From assembly GCA_031216445.1 (NCBI GenBank), contig CM062204.1, forward strand, positions 16,055,001 through 16,119,000: a DNA stretch of 64,000 nt. The letters run 5' to 3'. Every line of letters starts with the position of its first letter. Position 1 is the stretch's first letter. The position numbers and the translations under genes are program-made. Positions 14,001 through 24,268 of this stretch are shown piece by piece. The notes below the pieces were generated by a model, which made no database searches, was not told where the DNA came from, and saw nothing but the letters and a program-made list of their open reading frames with translations. This DNA is from Lateolabrax maculatus (Eukaryota; Chordata; Actinopteri; Acropomatiformes; Lateolabracidae).

Positions 14001-15721
14001 TAAAAAATTTGACCAGTGTATTTCACTACTGTATTTCAAACCAGTCAGTCAGTAAGTAATCTAGTTCATGCATGGTGAGCGTTATCCAGCTAAAGGGCTT
14101 ACAAGTATAAAGTCAGAGCTGGGTGTACACTTTGTTCCCCATAAATTCGGATCAGTGGTGCTAATTCTTAATCAGTCTTTGTAATTAATCCATTTCTGTT
14201 TCAGAAAAAAAGTCAGCAAATAAGAAGTACTCAAGTAGCATTTCTCTTTTAAACAGGACAAAGTGTTTTGGACAGACATGGGCAACAGTGCTGTTTTTAG
14301 TGCCAGCCGCCTGACAGGAAAGAACATCACCAAGCTGGCAATGGACCTGGACCAGCCAGAGGACATCGTACTGTACCACAACCTCAAGCAGCCAATCGGT
14401 ACAGAAACATCACTCAATCTGAGAGCTATCATGACAACAAAACCGTTAAAGCCGTAAAAAATGATTTCTAATGCTTATTGTACCCACCTTTCTCTCTTGT
14501 AGGTACAAACTGGTGCAGAGAGGGAAACGGCATGAACGGCGGTTGTGAGTTCCTGTGCCTCCCTGCACCTCGGATCACCGAGCACTCACCTAAATTCACC
14601 TGTGCCTGTCCCGACAGAATGACCATGGGACCTGACATGAGGAAATGTGTGATAGGTAGGTGTCCCCTGCACATGGCACTACAAGCTAACGGAAATGTAA
14701 CACCAAATCATGACGCTTACCCATACATTTACTTTCCCAGCAGCCTCAGTTGCCCCTCCTGCGGAAAACAAAACTGGTGCACCGCTCCCGTCCGACGCTC
14801 CCACCAAGCCTACTACGTCCCGGCAGCCCGTCCCTACTAGTTTCACTACTACAACAACGACTACAACTACTACCAGAGCTACCAAGAAACCCACAACTAC
14901 GGCATCTACCCAGCCGACTCAGAGCACACAGCAGCCTGCCGCCACTGCTCAAGGTACAGAAAGGGGCTCTGGATAAACGCTGTGTTTGATGAAGTCACAC
15001 CAGCAACAGAATAAAGTTTAGAAAATGTACCTCTGGCACAACTGTATGTTGTGTTTAGTGCTAATTAGCGTATATGTCATCCTCATATATATCTCATTCT
15101 CATCAGCACCTTTGAAGCTCACGAATTAACACGTTTTGTTTAATCTGCACACAAACGTTAAAGAATTATGTAAAGAAAAGTTATTCTCTGCTTCTTCAGG
15201 TAACCGATTCGCTGCCCTGCCCGCAGAAGCCCCTTCATCCAACCCTATTGCTCTCTACATCGTGTTGCCAATAAGTAAGTTCCACATTTCAGCTCTTCGT
15301 GGTCCTGCTCACTCACACATGCAACCTAATGCTGTTTAATCTACACTCAATTTCACTACACCCCCCTGATCTTACCCAATGACCTTCAACTCCTCTTGCT
15401 TTGCAGTGGGCATGTCCCTGCTGGTCTTTGGAGCAGTGTTGCTATGGAGACACTGGCGTCTGAAGAATACCAACACCATCCACTTTGACAATCCCGTGTA
15501 CCAGAAAACCACCGAGGATGAGCTCCACATCTGCAGGAACAGCTCTGATGGCTATGTTTATCCTCAGGTATCTTCACTTTGATGCCAAGTCACTTTGTTA
15601 TTAATTTAACATAGTCTCTAAAAATGAACTGGAATGTAGTTTTACAGCTTTGCTTATTCAATTTTACTTTTCTTTTTTTCAGAGGCAAATGCTGAGCATG
15701 GAGGACATGGATGTTGCATGA
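5013..15721 (+). CDS. ldlr: Low-density lipoprotein receptor, complete, 18 exons
   Basis: Type I membrane receptor that takes up apoB/apoE lipoproteins through clathrin-coated pits. Coding exons: 5013-5094, 9764-9889, 10312-10434, 10782-11159, 11493-11615, 11735-11857, 12147-12269, 12457-12585, 12727-12898, 13013-13240, 13344-13462, 13589-13728, 14257-14398, 14503-14655, 14741-14953, 15200-15274, 15407-15567, 15683-15721. All introns are GT-AG, and the joined frame gives 882 residues (human 860). Order: signal peptide (about 1-27); seven LDL-A modules with the C-D-x-x-x-D-C-x-D-x-S/T-D-E pattern (28-318); EGF-A and EGF-B (319-402); six-bladed propeller with FWSD, YWTD, YWTD, YWVD and FWTD (403-669); EGF-C (670-720); Thr-rich O-glycosylated stalk (721-791); one membrane helix (about 808-830); tail with the FDNPVY endocytosis signal (843-848), ending in QMLSMEDMDVA. 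Exons 9-14 (172, 228, 119, 140, 142, 153 bp) match my recollection of the human exon lengths. Start chosen because a signal peptide follows and the exon-1 phase fits. The ldlra/ldlrb paralogue cannot be decided here. Confidence 0.97.
5095..9763 (+). other. ldlr: ldlr intron 1
   Basis: A 4.7 kb first intron bounded by GTAAGA and a TTTACAG acceptor. The first part (5100-5700) is GC-richer and continuous with the promoter. A repeat-like block with TTTATTTATATAG lies at 5865-6070. No coding exon is supported inside. Confidence 0.8.
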
Positions 15722-17280
15722 CCCAAAGATGAAGAAGACACTAGCTTTAATTGAAGTGATTTTCTGATGCAAACGTGAAGTAACAAAGGCCATTTTTTTC
15801 TACTGCTGCTGCTTGACTGCCCCTTCCCTCCCCCCGGGTGACCTCATTTTGTGGCTTGTGTTTCTGACCTCAGCACTGTGCCGTCTAAGTCTGAAGGAAG
15901 TAAATAAAAAGGTATTTGAAACTTTTGTATGGCAAAATACAGCATAACTGCAGAAAAGCCATTTAGTCAGACCACAAAAATGCTTCACAAAGAAGGACTA
16001 ATGAACAGATTCAGAAGATGATGTTCTTGATCCCAGAGCCTTGACTCTTTTGAAGCTATCTGAAAAGTGTCTGTCTATGAATCCTGGTATTTAACATGTT
16101 GCAGATGCTTGCTTACTTTGCCACCAACCCATCGCCCCAGTAACACAAGTCACAAGTTCTGCAAGTTTAACTTGAAAAGCCTGACCTATACTGTCTTAAG
16201 ACTCATGTGCCTTCCGTCCACACACTGGCAATTTAGTAAAGTTTATTGGATGTACGTATATGCCTTACTGACCCCACTACCTTCCAAAGCAGTTTCTGTG
16301 GTAGTTAATGCCATAGTGCTTTAATGACCTTCTCCTGGGTACAGAGTTGCATGTTTTGTTGGTTCCCATATCAGAGGTATTTGTCTTCACTGTCATCTAT
16401 CATAGTCTGTTTTTAAATTAGTACTCTTATGTTATTATTTTTTGTCCTTTGTGACCCATCTTCAAACAAGGTATCTCAGTGTAGAAAGTCGCAGATGGTT
16501 TACATTGTAAATGGAAATAGCTGCTTGGTTTTCTGAAGTCAACCAAAATGAAGAAAATTTTCTTTTTTAAATGAAGATAGTTGAGTAAACATTATTGTAG
16601 ATGATTAATTATCATAACACTGTAAATATTTTCTGTAAATATTTTGTAAAACACTCTTTAAGTTCAATCTGGTGTTGCCATTTTACATTTGTACATTTTA
16701 ATCAATAATTATTGTAAATATGTAAGAGATTCTTTTATTTATTTATGGAAATATGTGAGAGCAGGTTTTTGATCGTTGTCATCTGGCTGTAAATACAGTA
16801 ATACTATATGTCAGCACCTACCACAGTGAATTGTTTTTATTACAGCAAAGCCAGTCCAACCTTTACATTGTACAGCTGTTATTTAACTTAGGTTCAATCA
16901 AACGTTTGGACATTTGGTCAGTTTTGTGTGTGTGACATCCTGTATGATTCACTACTGCTGGGTAGTGCTTGTCACTTACAATTATGGGCTACATGTTACA
17001 GAGATATGCTGAAGAAACTATCTTTGTTCCTTGTTTGTTTTATTTTTAGTGATAAATCACATAATTTATTTTGCTTCTGCCTCTCTGCTCCTAGGACACG
17101 TTTTCACTGTGAGTTCAAGGCACATATTGTAGTGTGCAAAGCACAATGTTCTCCGTCACAGCAAAATGTATGTATGGACATAGATTGATGCGCAACAGCC
17201 TGCTTGTTAATGCATATTGCGTTGTTCATTTTTTGCTTTGTTTTTTCTAAATAAATGAATAAAAGAAACATTCATAACAT
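15722..17280 (+). other. ldlr: ldlr 3' UTR with AU-rich element and poly(A) signals
   Basis: AT-rich, non-coding sequence follows the ldlr stop. AATAAA hexamers occur early (15903-15908) and as a close pair at 17250-17255 and 17258-17263, which probably mark short and long 3' ends. An AU-rich element with overlapping ATTTA pentamers (TTATTTATTTAT) is at 16735-16746, with further TGTAAATA-type AT-rich stretches around 16600-16730. Mammalian LDLR mRNA is destabilised through AU-rich elements in a long 3' UTR, so this layout is consistent. The exact 3' end is inferred. Confidence 0.7.
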
Positions 17281-18884
17281 GTCTTTCACTTTAATGATTG
17301 TCAGTTTTACAACATTTATCCAATCCAAGCCTCAGGATTAGATTATATTTGAACATGAGATCTTAACTGATCTCAGCACTAAATGTTTTACACAGCTCTC
17401 CACTGACTAGGCTAATTATAATAGGTGGCACAATGGATGTCCATGAAAGCTGTCCGTGTTGCCTGGAAACGTTGCCACCACTGTTCAGCTACAAAACAAT
17501 AGTAACATGCACACAGAGTGGTTGAGTTGTTCAACTAATCCCCCGTCAGACTCTCATCCTTCTTCTCTGCCTTTGACTAAAGAGCAGATTTTTTGTCACG
17601 TGATGGGAAATCTGATGTTCTTGTGCCAACATAAACAGATGTGTCTCCTGTCAGTTGAATGATCTGCTGATATCACCTGTTGGTTTTGTTTCAACAGAAA
17701 GACCCTGAGTTTAGTAGTATCCACAGTGTCATGACTTTTAAATTAAACTCCCAGGCACAGAGACACTTATTTGGTTCAATAACAGAAGCAAATGATGAAT
17801 ATGCACACTGTAATGTTTAATGTTTTCATTGGGAAGTACCAAGAATGACTACCCTATTCCTGCAGATCACAGGGGAAAGATTTTGCTACTAAGACATGAG
17901 TTGGTGGTTCTTTATTATGGTCATGTTATTTTAAATGACTAAAACTGACTTGGCTTTGAGTTTGGAAAAAGATGTCATGAACGGTTTCCTTTATATCTCA
18001 TAATCCCTGACCGGAGTCTCCACCTACCATTTTATCCTGTTTCCCCATAGGTTGAAGAAAAATTAAACACTAATGTAGGATTCACCACAAGTCATTTAAG
18101 AAAGAGAGTTATCAAATCATATAAGGGTGCTGTTTGAACGGTCCAAGATGGCCTGACACACCCATAGACACAAACAACCAGCAAACATCCTCTCATTAAT
18201 CTAATAAACCTCCTCCATAATTCACGCTCAATAATGATTGCTCTCTCTAAAATAAAAGCCCCAGCAGTGAGCATCAGAGTGCAGTGGGTGTGGTCACTGA
18301 GGAATCAATAGCAACTGGAAAGTGATTTATCAGCCATACAGCCAGATACAGCCATCCAAATAGAAAGGTGTATTGGTTTAATGAGGTTTAAAAAACCACT
18401 GACACATAGTCATTATGAAGACTTGTTGGGTAATAATAATAGAATCAGGATTTAAATTATCTAATCTGAGGATTGAGTGAGTGCATGCAAGACCCAGAGA
18501 CAAGAGGAACAGGATTTTCCTGCCAGTTACAAACGTTTCATCTCAAAAGATCTTTGTCAAACCATTTTCAGCCATCTGATCTTTTTTCTAAAAGCTCTAC
18601 TCTGATGACCCAAACTGAATGCAAAAGAGTAACATTCATGATGTTGAAATAGGTCCAAATTAAATTTTAATGTTTAAACAATGGATGTGGATAGAGTTCC
18701 CCTTACCAACTTCTTAATGCTTTATACTTCTGTGTTGCAACAATAAATCTGTTCTGTTTACAGAATGAAATTATCTAGCAGCTGATATGACTGCAGGAAA
18801 ATAGAAACAGGAAGAAGGTGTTTTTTGATGAAAATTATTATTTATATATTGTTTAATTCAAAATCTCTCATGACTAGTGGTCAA

Positions 18885-19020
18885 ATAAGTATCCGATCCT
18901 TTACTTAAGTAAAAGTACTAATACCACACTGTGTTAAAAAAAAAGTGTGTAAGTATTATCAGCTGAATTTACTTAAAGTATCAAAAGTAAAATGCAGACG
19001 TCCCCTGAAAGTGTTTTAAC
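18885..19020. repeat. Interspersed repeat with TACTTAAGTAAAAGTAC
   Basis: Shares TACTTAAGTAAAAGTACTAATACCACACTGT and AAAGTATCAAAAGTAAAATGCAG-type text (only landmarks shown by position) with the block at 34440, in opposite orientation. Confidence 0.55.
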
Positions 19021-21201
19021 ATTATATACAATGTTTTTTTAAATCTAGTTTATATTCTGTTGAGTAGTTTAATCTACAGCAATGCATCATATTCTATAAG
19101 ATCATCACAGGTTTGAAGCATCGTCTTTTTAGAGACACGTCGTCCTGTGAGAACCGCTTATGTCTAAAAAGGTCAACTTTACATGAGCTCAGAAAAGCTG
19201 CCCTGTTTTTGTGGAATTTCCAGTTACTCCAAGATTTGGCTTCAAAAGTAGGATCATTTTCTCCACCCATAAAGGAACACGTAATCCTTCAGTTTATCAG
19301 AACAATATTACCAAATTTGGAGATAAATGGTTTTCAGTGGACAGGAAAAATTATGAAAAATGTTAATCTGAAAAGTGTCTATCAGACAAATATATTAGAG
19401 TAAAATGTACAATATTTGCCTCTGAGATGTAAATAATAGAAATATAAATTTGCATAAAATGGAAATACACAAGTTTAACCATCTTTTGTTGGTTGGTAGT
19501 GTATTCCAGTCCTTCTGGGCTGTGGGTAATAAGCAGGCTATAATTTCTCTTTCTAAACTCTTTTCTAAAATGTTCATTCAATCACTACCAAAACAGCAAG
19601 ACACCACAGTACCCCCAACCTCACTCTCTCGGGGTTCACAGCAGACTTACCTGTCCCTCGTACACAATAGCAGGTAGGAACTAATGACTCATATAGCATA
19701 TAGTCAAGGGGACATGAAGAAGCAACTTAAATGTTACACATGAAAATATATAAATTAAATTATTAAAGTGCTATAAATGCTAATGAAATACTAATGGAAA
19801 TATTCCTACTGAAATATATAATGCACACAGTACGACACACAACTTAATAAGCAACACAAAATTAGTATAACAACTTAAGTAATTAAAATAACCCCAAATG
19901 TAATGTGTACAATAAATATGGTTACACAAGTAAAGTACATGTACAGAAGTTGAATAAATGTACCACATTCTACCACTGCTCATGACGCACAGTTGGTTTG
20001 AAAAAATAATGATTCAGTTGCATAAAAAGGTGAGCAAATGAGCTGAGTTTGACGTCAGGGACAGATGGATGTCCCATGAACCTGTTCATGCACTGCCACC
20101 AGCTTACTTCACTAGGAAGCCGTGGTATGTTGTCAGTCAGGAACTGGGATCCACATTCCAGCGTAAAAGGACTCCATGCCCAACAGCGTCACATCCGATG
20201 AAGGCCAAACGCTACAGTTTTGTGCATCTGCTCTACTTTTGATTGTCTTTGACATTGTTGAAAAAATTGTCATTTCAGCCACTAATGAGTCTAATTGCAT
20301 CGAAGTGGAAAACTTATGTTTCTTGCATCACTGCTGATGATTTGCTATTCATAAGAAATGAGCCTGAGTATCATTGTGTGCCATACCCATGAGGCAATAG
20401 GCAAATACACCTGAGGCTCACGACAGATGACACCGGTCCCCTGCTATGCTCTTTGTCATCAATATACTCTCCTCACCTCACTATTTACATATGCTCTTTG
20501 CCTTCCTATTGGGCAGCTGGCGGCCAAAGGGTGGAGTTGGATCTCACACCACTCACTTGTAAGCGAAGGGGAGTGTCCTGGCTGAAGGATGATATTCCCC
20601 TGTCAGGTTACCAAACAGGACTCCAAATGCCCTGATGATAAGATAACATCAACAGCCTGCTTGGCCTGACAACCTGAGGGCCAAACAAGCTGAGCCACAG
20701 CGTCTCCAGCTGCAGGATGCAGGAGGATGCAACTCATACCTGTGTTGTGTAAAATGAAGGTGTTGATTTTAACTGTAAACTTAGGGTGGATCTAATGTAT
20801 CAGGGAAATATGGTGAAACTCATGAGCAGCTCTGTTGGGTGTCCTGTATCAATTCCAAAACTAGCACTTGCAGCGATTATCAAGGCCTGTATCGCAGGAA
20901 GTCTCTCTAATATCTCTTTTGTTCTGAGCCACCATGCTGAGCTTAACTGCTCTGACCCCGAGGAAGTTACAGGATACAGTTTATAGCTGTCTTTCCCACA
21001 ACCCCCTAATATTGGTCTGTGATGAAGTGAAGGGGATCTTTGTGTTCAGATGTTTTAAGAAACCCACTTCACCTCAACTGAGCTTTCTACAGGTCATGAG
21101 GTCATAACACTTAATGATAAATCCTGTATGATCCTACACTTTTTTTTTCAACTAGTTTTATTTGGCCTATTTTAAATTGGATTTTACTTGTAGTAATCTT
21201 A

Positions 21202-21226
21202 TGTGTGTGTGTGTGTGTGTGTGTGT
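21202..21226. repeat. GT microsatellite
   Basis: An uninterrupted TG run of about 12 units. Confidence 0.9.
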
Positions 21227-21523
21227 ATTTACATATACATATAAGCTGAACAAAGACAGTAACACAGACAAAGCTAATGCCCAACACAATATGCTATAAA
21301 GCATTTGCAAAAATTGATCCAGGGTGAGATAGAGAGTTTCTCCAGCAAGCAGTTTAAATGACCTGGATGCACTTCCTTCAGCCTAATATTAGATTCCAAT
21401 CAACCATTTAACTGGGTTAGAAAGATGATAGAAAGGACCATATGTATTCATGTGAAGTCTAGAGCATAGATAGAGCTCTGGCCATGAATATTTCTCTGGG
21501 ACTGGAATTGTCACTGCCTTTTA

Positions 21524-21785
21524 GGGCTGCAACAAACAATTATCTTAATTAATCTGCTGACTTTTTTCTAGAATTATCAACCAACTGTTTTGTTGATAAT
21601 TTGTTAGAAAATAGTGAAAAACTGCCATTATAATTCCACAAAGCCCATGGGGGTTTTCTTTAAATTCCTTGTTTCTTCTGACTTTTAGTCCAGAACCTAA
21701 AGATAATCATGTTTGACAAAGAAAAGATACAAATCCTCACATCTGAAAAGAATGTTTGACATTTTTGCTTTAAAAATGACTGGAG
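21524..21785 (+). repeat. Dispersed teleost repeat (GGGCTGCAAC family)
   Basis: Begins AGGGCTGCAACAAACAATTAT, then TTAATCTGCTGAC, TTGTTAGAAAATAGTGAAAA and a tail with CACATCTGAAAAG. Forward orientation, diverged. Confidence 0.7.
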
Positions 21786-23044
21786 GAATCAAGCGATTAC
21801 CCAAACTAGAGAATTTCATCCCTTCTTCCTTTCAACCCAGCTGTGACATTACTGGTTAGACTGAGCTGCTGTGTTACATTTTTAGTATCGATCACTGGTA
21901 AATGCTCGTGTCTAAAGCTAAAATGAATTAAATCTCAAAAGTTTAAAAAATAATGTTAAATGATAATGTAGTCACATGTTTACAGTAAGGGAATAGCAGA
22001 TGAAACCTCTGTCTAGCAATACAGCAGGTCAGATATAGTGCAAATTGGTTGGAGCTGCAGCAGCAGAAAAAAAAAAAGTCACGTTTTTTCATCTTGCCTG
22101 ACTGCGAAGTACTACCATATGTTTGTGTTGGGGGGGATAGGGGGGATCCTGTATAATCCAGATCACATGACTCAAACGCTTACTACATGTAGTAGAACCT
22201 GCAGGGAATAACGATGATGTTTACATTAAGTAAAAAAGGCTTTTCCTGTAGGTTTAAATTGTTTTGGGCTGTGAGGTTGACATTTATAGGTACTCCAAAA
22301 GCAACAAAATGCAGACAAACTGGGAAGTGAGCAAAATGCCCGGTCAAATAAAGTGACTGAATTGGTGTCATGTCATGCAGCACAAGTCTGTTTGAATAAT
22401 CCTTTAGCAAGGTCTTTATGAAAGTCTTACTATAGTGGATATCCTGTGTGAACACCACATGTTAAAGGTGTGGCTATCTCATTTATAGCTCAGATATAAT
22501 CATGTCTCATTAGATAAACAGTCCAGATAAGGAGAACCAAACCTATATGGACCAAAGGCGTGGGTTATTGGAAAAGACTGATCTCCATCTGACCCTCAGA
22601 GGCAAATATTCACATGCCTCTGTTATGGAAGTGTGTTATTCTTAGTCACTAACTTCCTACACATGGCTGATAAGAAGCAGACATGGGAATATAGATGGAG
22701 GCTGGGATCTGGGGCATAATACCACACAGAGAGGCCCAAGGGGGACTGGGTAATAAGTGGAGATCTTGTAAAGCAAGGTTTATGGCCTAAGAAGCTCCCC
22801 AAACATGTGATCAGTGAGTGTTTCTGCAACCCTGAGGCCAGCGGCTGCAGGCCACACAGTCTCAGATAAAGGCTGAGTGCACCCTTTAAAAGAAAAACCA
22901 TCTACAAATACATTAAGATACCCTTTCTTGCAAGTCAGTTTTTGTAGTCCATTTATAAGATCTACTGTATTTTTAAACAACGGCATAATCAACAGGGAAC
23001 ACTGAAGGGAAAGGAAAAGGAGACTAAAAGGACACTGAAATTTG

Positions 23045-23115
23045 CAAACTCCCAAAAGGGGATTTTATTAATGTAATGTTTTGACCTGCAAGGTCTTCAT
23101 CAGGAACAGGCTATA
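23045..23115 (-). repeat. Short dispersed repeat (AAGACCTTGCAGGTC type)
   Basis: The reverse complement reads CCTGATGAAGACCTTGCAGG followed by TCAAAACATTACATTAATAAAATCC, a tail text often dispersed in fish genomes. Class not determinable here. Confidence 0.35.
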
Positions 23116-23791
23116 TATAAAAACCTGACAGTTCTGCCTACAATGAGGAGATCATATCTCCAAAGAAGAGTTGTAGAGTAACATGTGGTCATTTTGATGG
23201 ACTTAAAGCTGCAACATGCGGTGTGTGTGTGATTTTTTTTCCAAATTTGGACCTTTTTCTCAGCTGACATTATATGTTGTTATGGAAGGTAAAGTTAATA
23301 ACATTAACTCTGCTCTACTTAAGCATCCCAGTCCGTCATGACAGTGAGCCAGCGTGCACAACACCAGGACCTTGAAACTGAACCATTCACAGTGAATTAC
23401 ATCTGTTGTGCTATCCTTTATTCTGACAGAAACACCACTAAGTATCACCACGAACAGACATGAACTCTGCCTAGTAACAAATGTTCTACCTAGTGTTTCT
23501 ACAGAGCTTTTTAAAAACTCAACACAAAACACAAGGTCAAACTGTCCACGCCAGCACACCCGCCAACATACAGTCTGCAAAGCTTTCACAGAGACTGAGC
23601 ATGAACAGGGGCATGGCACAACTAGAAAAAAAAAAAAACACTCTATTTATGAGCACAGATAAAGAAAACAAGTCTACAACAAAGTATAAAGTCATGGGGA
23701 AGGCTAAACACATTTTAACAAAAATGCTCTGATGTAAATAAAAGCATTGATAGACGTACACATGATATACTACATACATACTACTGATGTA

Positions 23792-23794
<3 letters not shown>

Positions 23795-23824
<30 letters not shown>
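23795..23824. repeat. AT microsatellite
   Basis: An uninterrupted AT run of 15 units. Confidence 0.95.
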
Positions 23825-23826
<2 letters not shown>

Positions 23827-24049
23827 CAAAACTGTGTTTTAGACAGCTTTTCTGTTCCAGAGATGTGTTTTGTAATTTCATCAACCAGACCCAACCAAGT
23901 GGTTTGCTTACTAGTAACAAAGTATGGTATGGACGGGTCAAATCTGTCCTGCAACAAAAAAAAAAAAATGCCACAAACTCTTTGTCCCTGCCCTGATCTG
24001 TGTGTCTGTGGCGCTCTCTAGTGGATAAAGCGAGCGGCGCACCCCCCCC

Positions 24050-24268
24050 CCCGCTCAGGTGAGCTGGTGAATGTTTCACCTGCACGGGATGACGTCACGA
24101 CACCTCCAGGAAAACGACAGGTCTGAAGCCTCGATCACCTCCGGCTGATGAATGTCTCCAGTTCGGGATGAAATGAAACGAAATTCGCACCAGTGAGGAC
24201 TCGAGTTGGACGAGTTGGACTTTGAACGGAGTTTCGAGCGCTTTGTGGACTTTGCGGTCTCAGACGCG
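24050..24268 (+). promoter_or_regulatory. ap1m2: ap1m2 promoter candidate: CRE and paired E-boxes
   Basis: Just upstream of the ap1m2 start are CAGGTG (24056-24061) and CACCTG (24077-24082), two E2-boxes of the type bound by ZEB and SNAIL repressors, and the full palindromic CRE TGACGTCA (24090-24097). The segment 24040-24310 is more GC-rich than its surroundings. The reading frame stays open for 21 codons upstream of the chosen ATG (from 24206), but the conserved protein begins at MSASAVF. Promoter function is inferred from motif and position only. Confidence 0.5.

Larger units (their letters stand above)
17281..24050. other. Gene-free spacer between ldlr and ap1m2
   Basis: About 6.8 kb with no gene I can support. 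It holds dispersed teleost repeats (18885-19020, 21524-21785, 23045-23115), a GT microsatellite (21202-21226), a TA microsatellite (23795-23824) and AT-rich unique sequence. Frames near 19113-19403 and 23537-24085 are not convincing; the latter runs through the TA repeat. Confidence 0.6.

Noticed and set aside
19113..19403. 96-codon plus-strand frame in the ldlr-ap1m2 spacer
   Set aside because: No recognisable family and no splice partners; composition is like surrounding AT-rich DNA.
23537..24085. 182-codon minus-strand frame before ap1m2
   Set aside because: It runs through the TA microsatellite (Tyr-Ile repeats) and a poly(A/T) tract, so it is a product of simple repeats.
24206..24268. 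Earlier start for ap1m2
   Set aside because: The upstream 21 codons have no counterpart in mu subunits; the conserved protein starts at the ATG at 24269.
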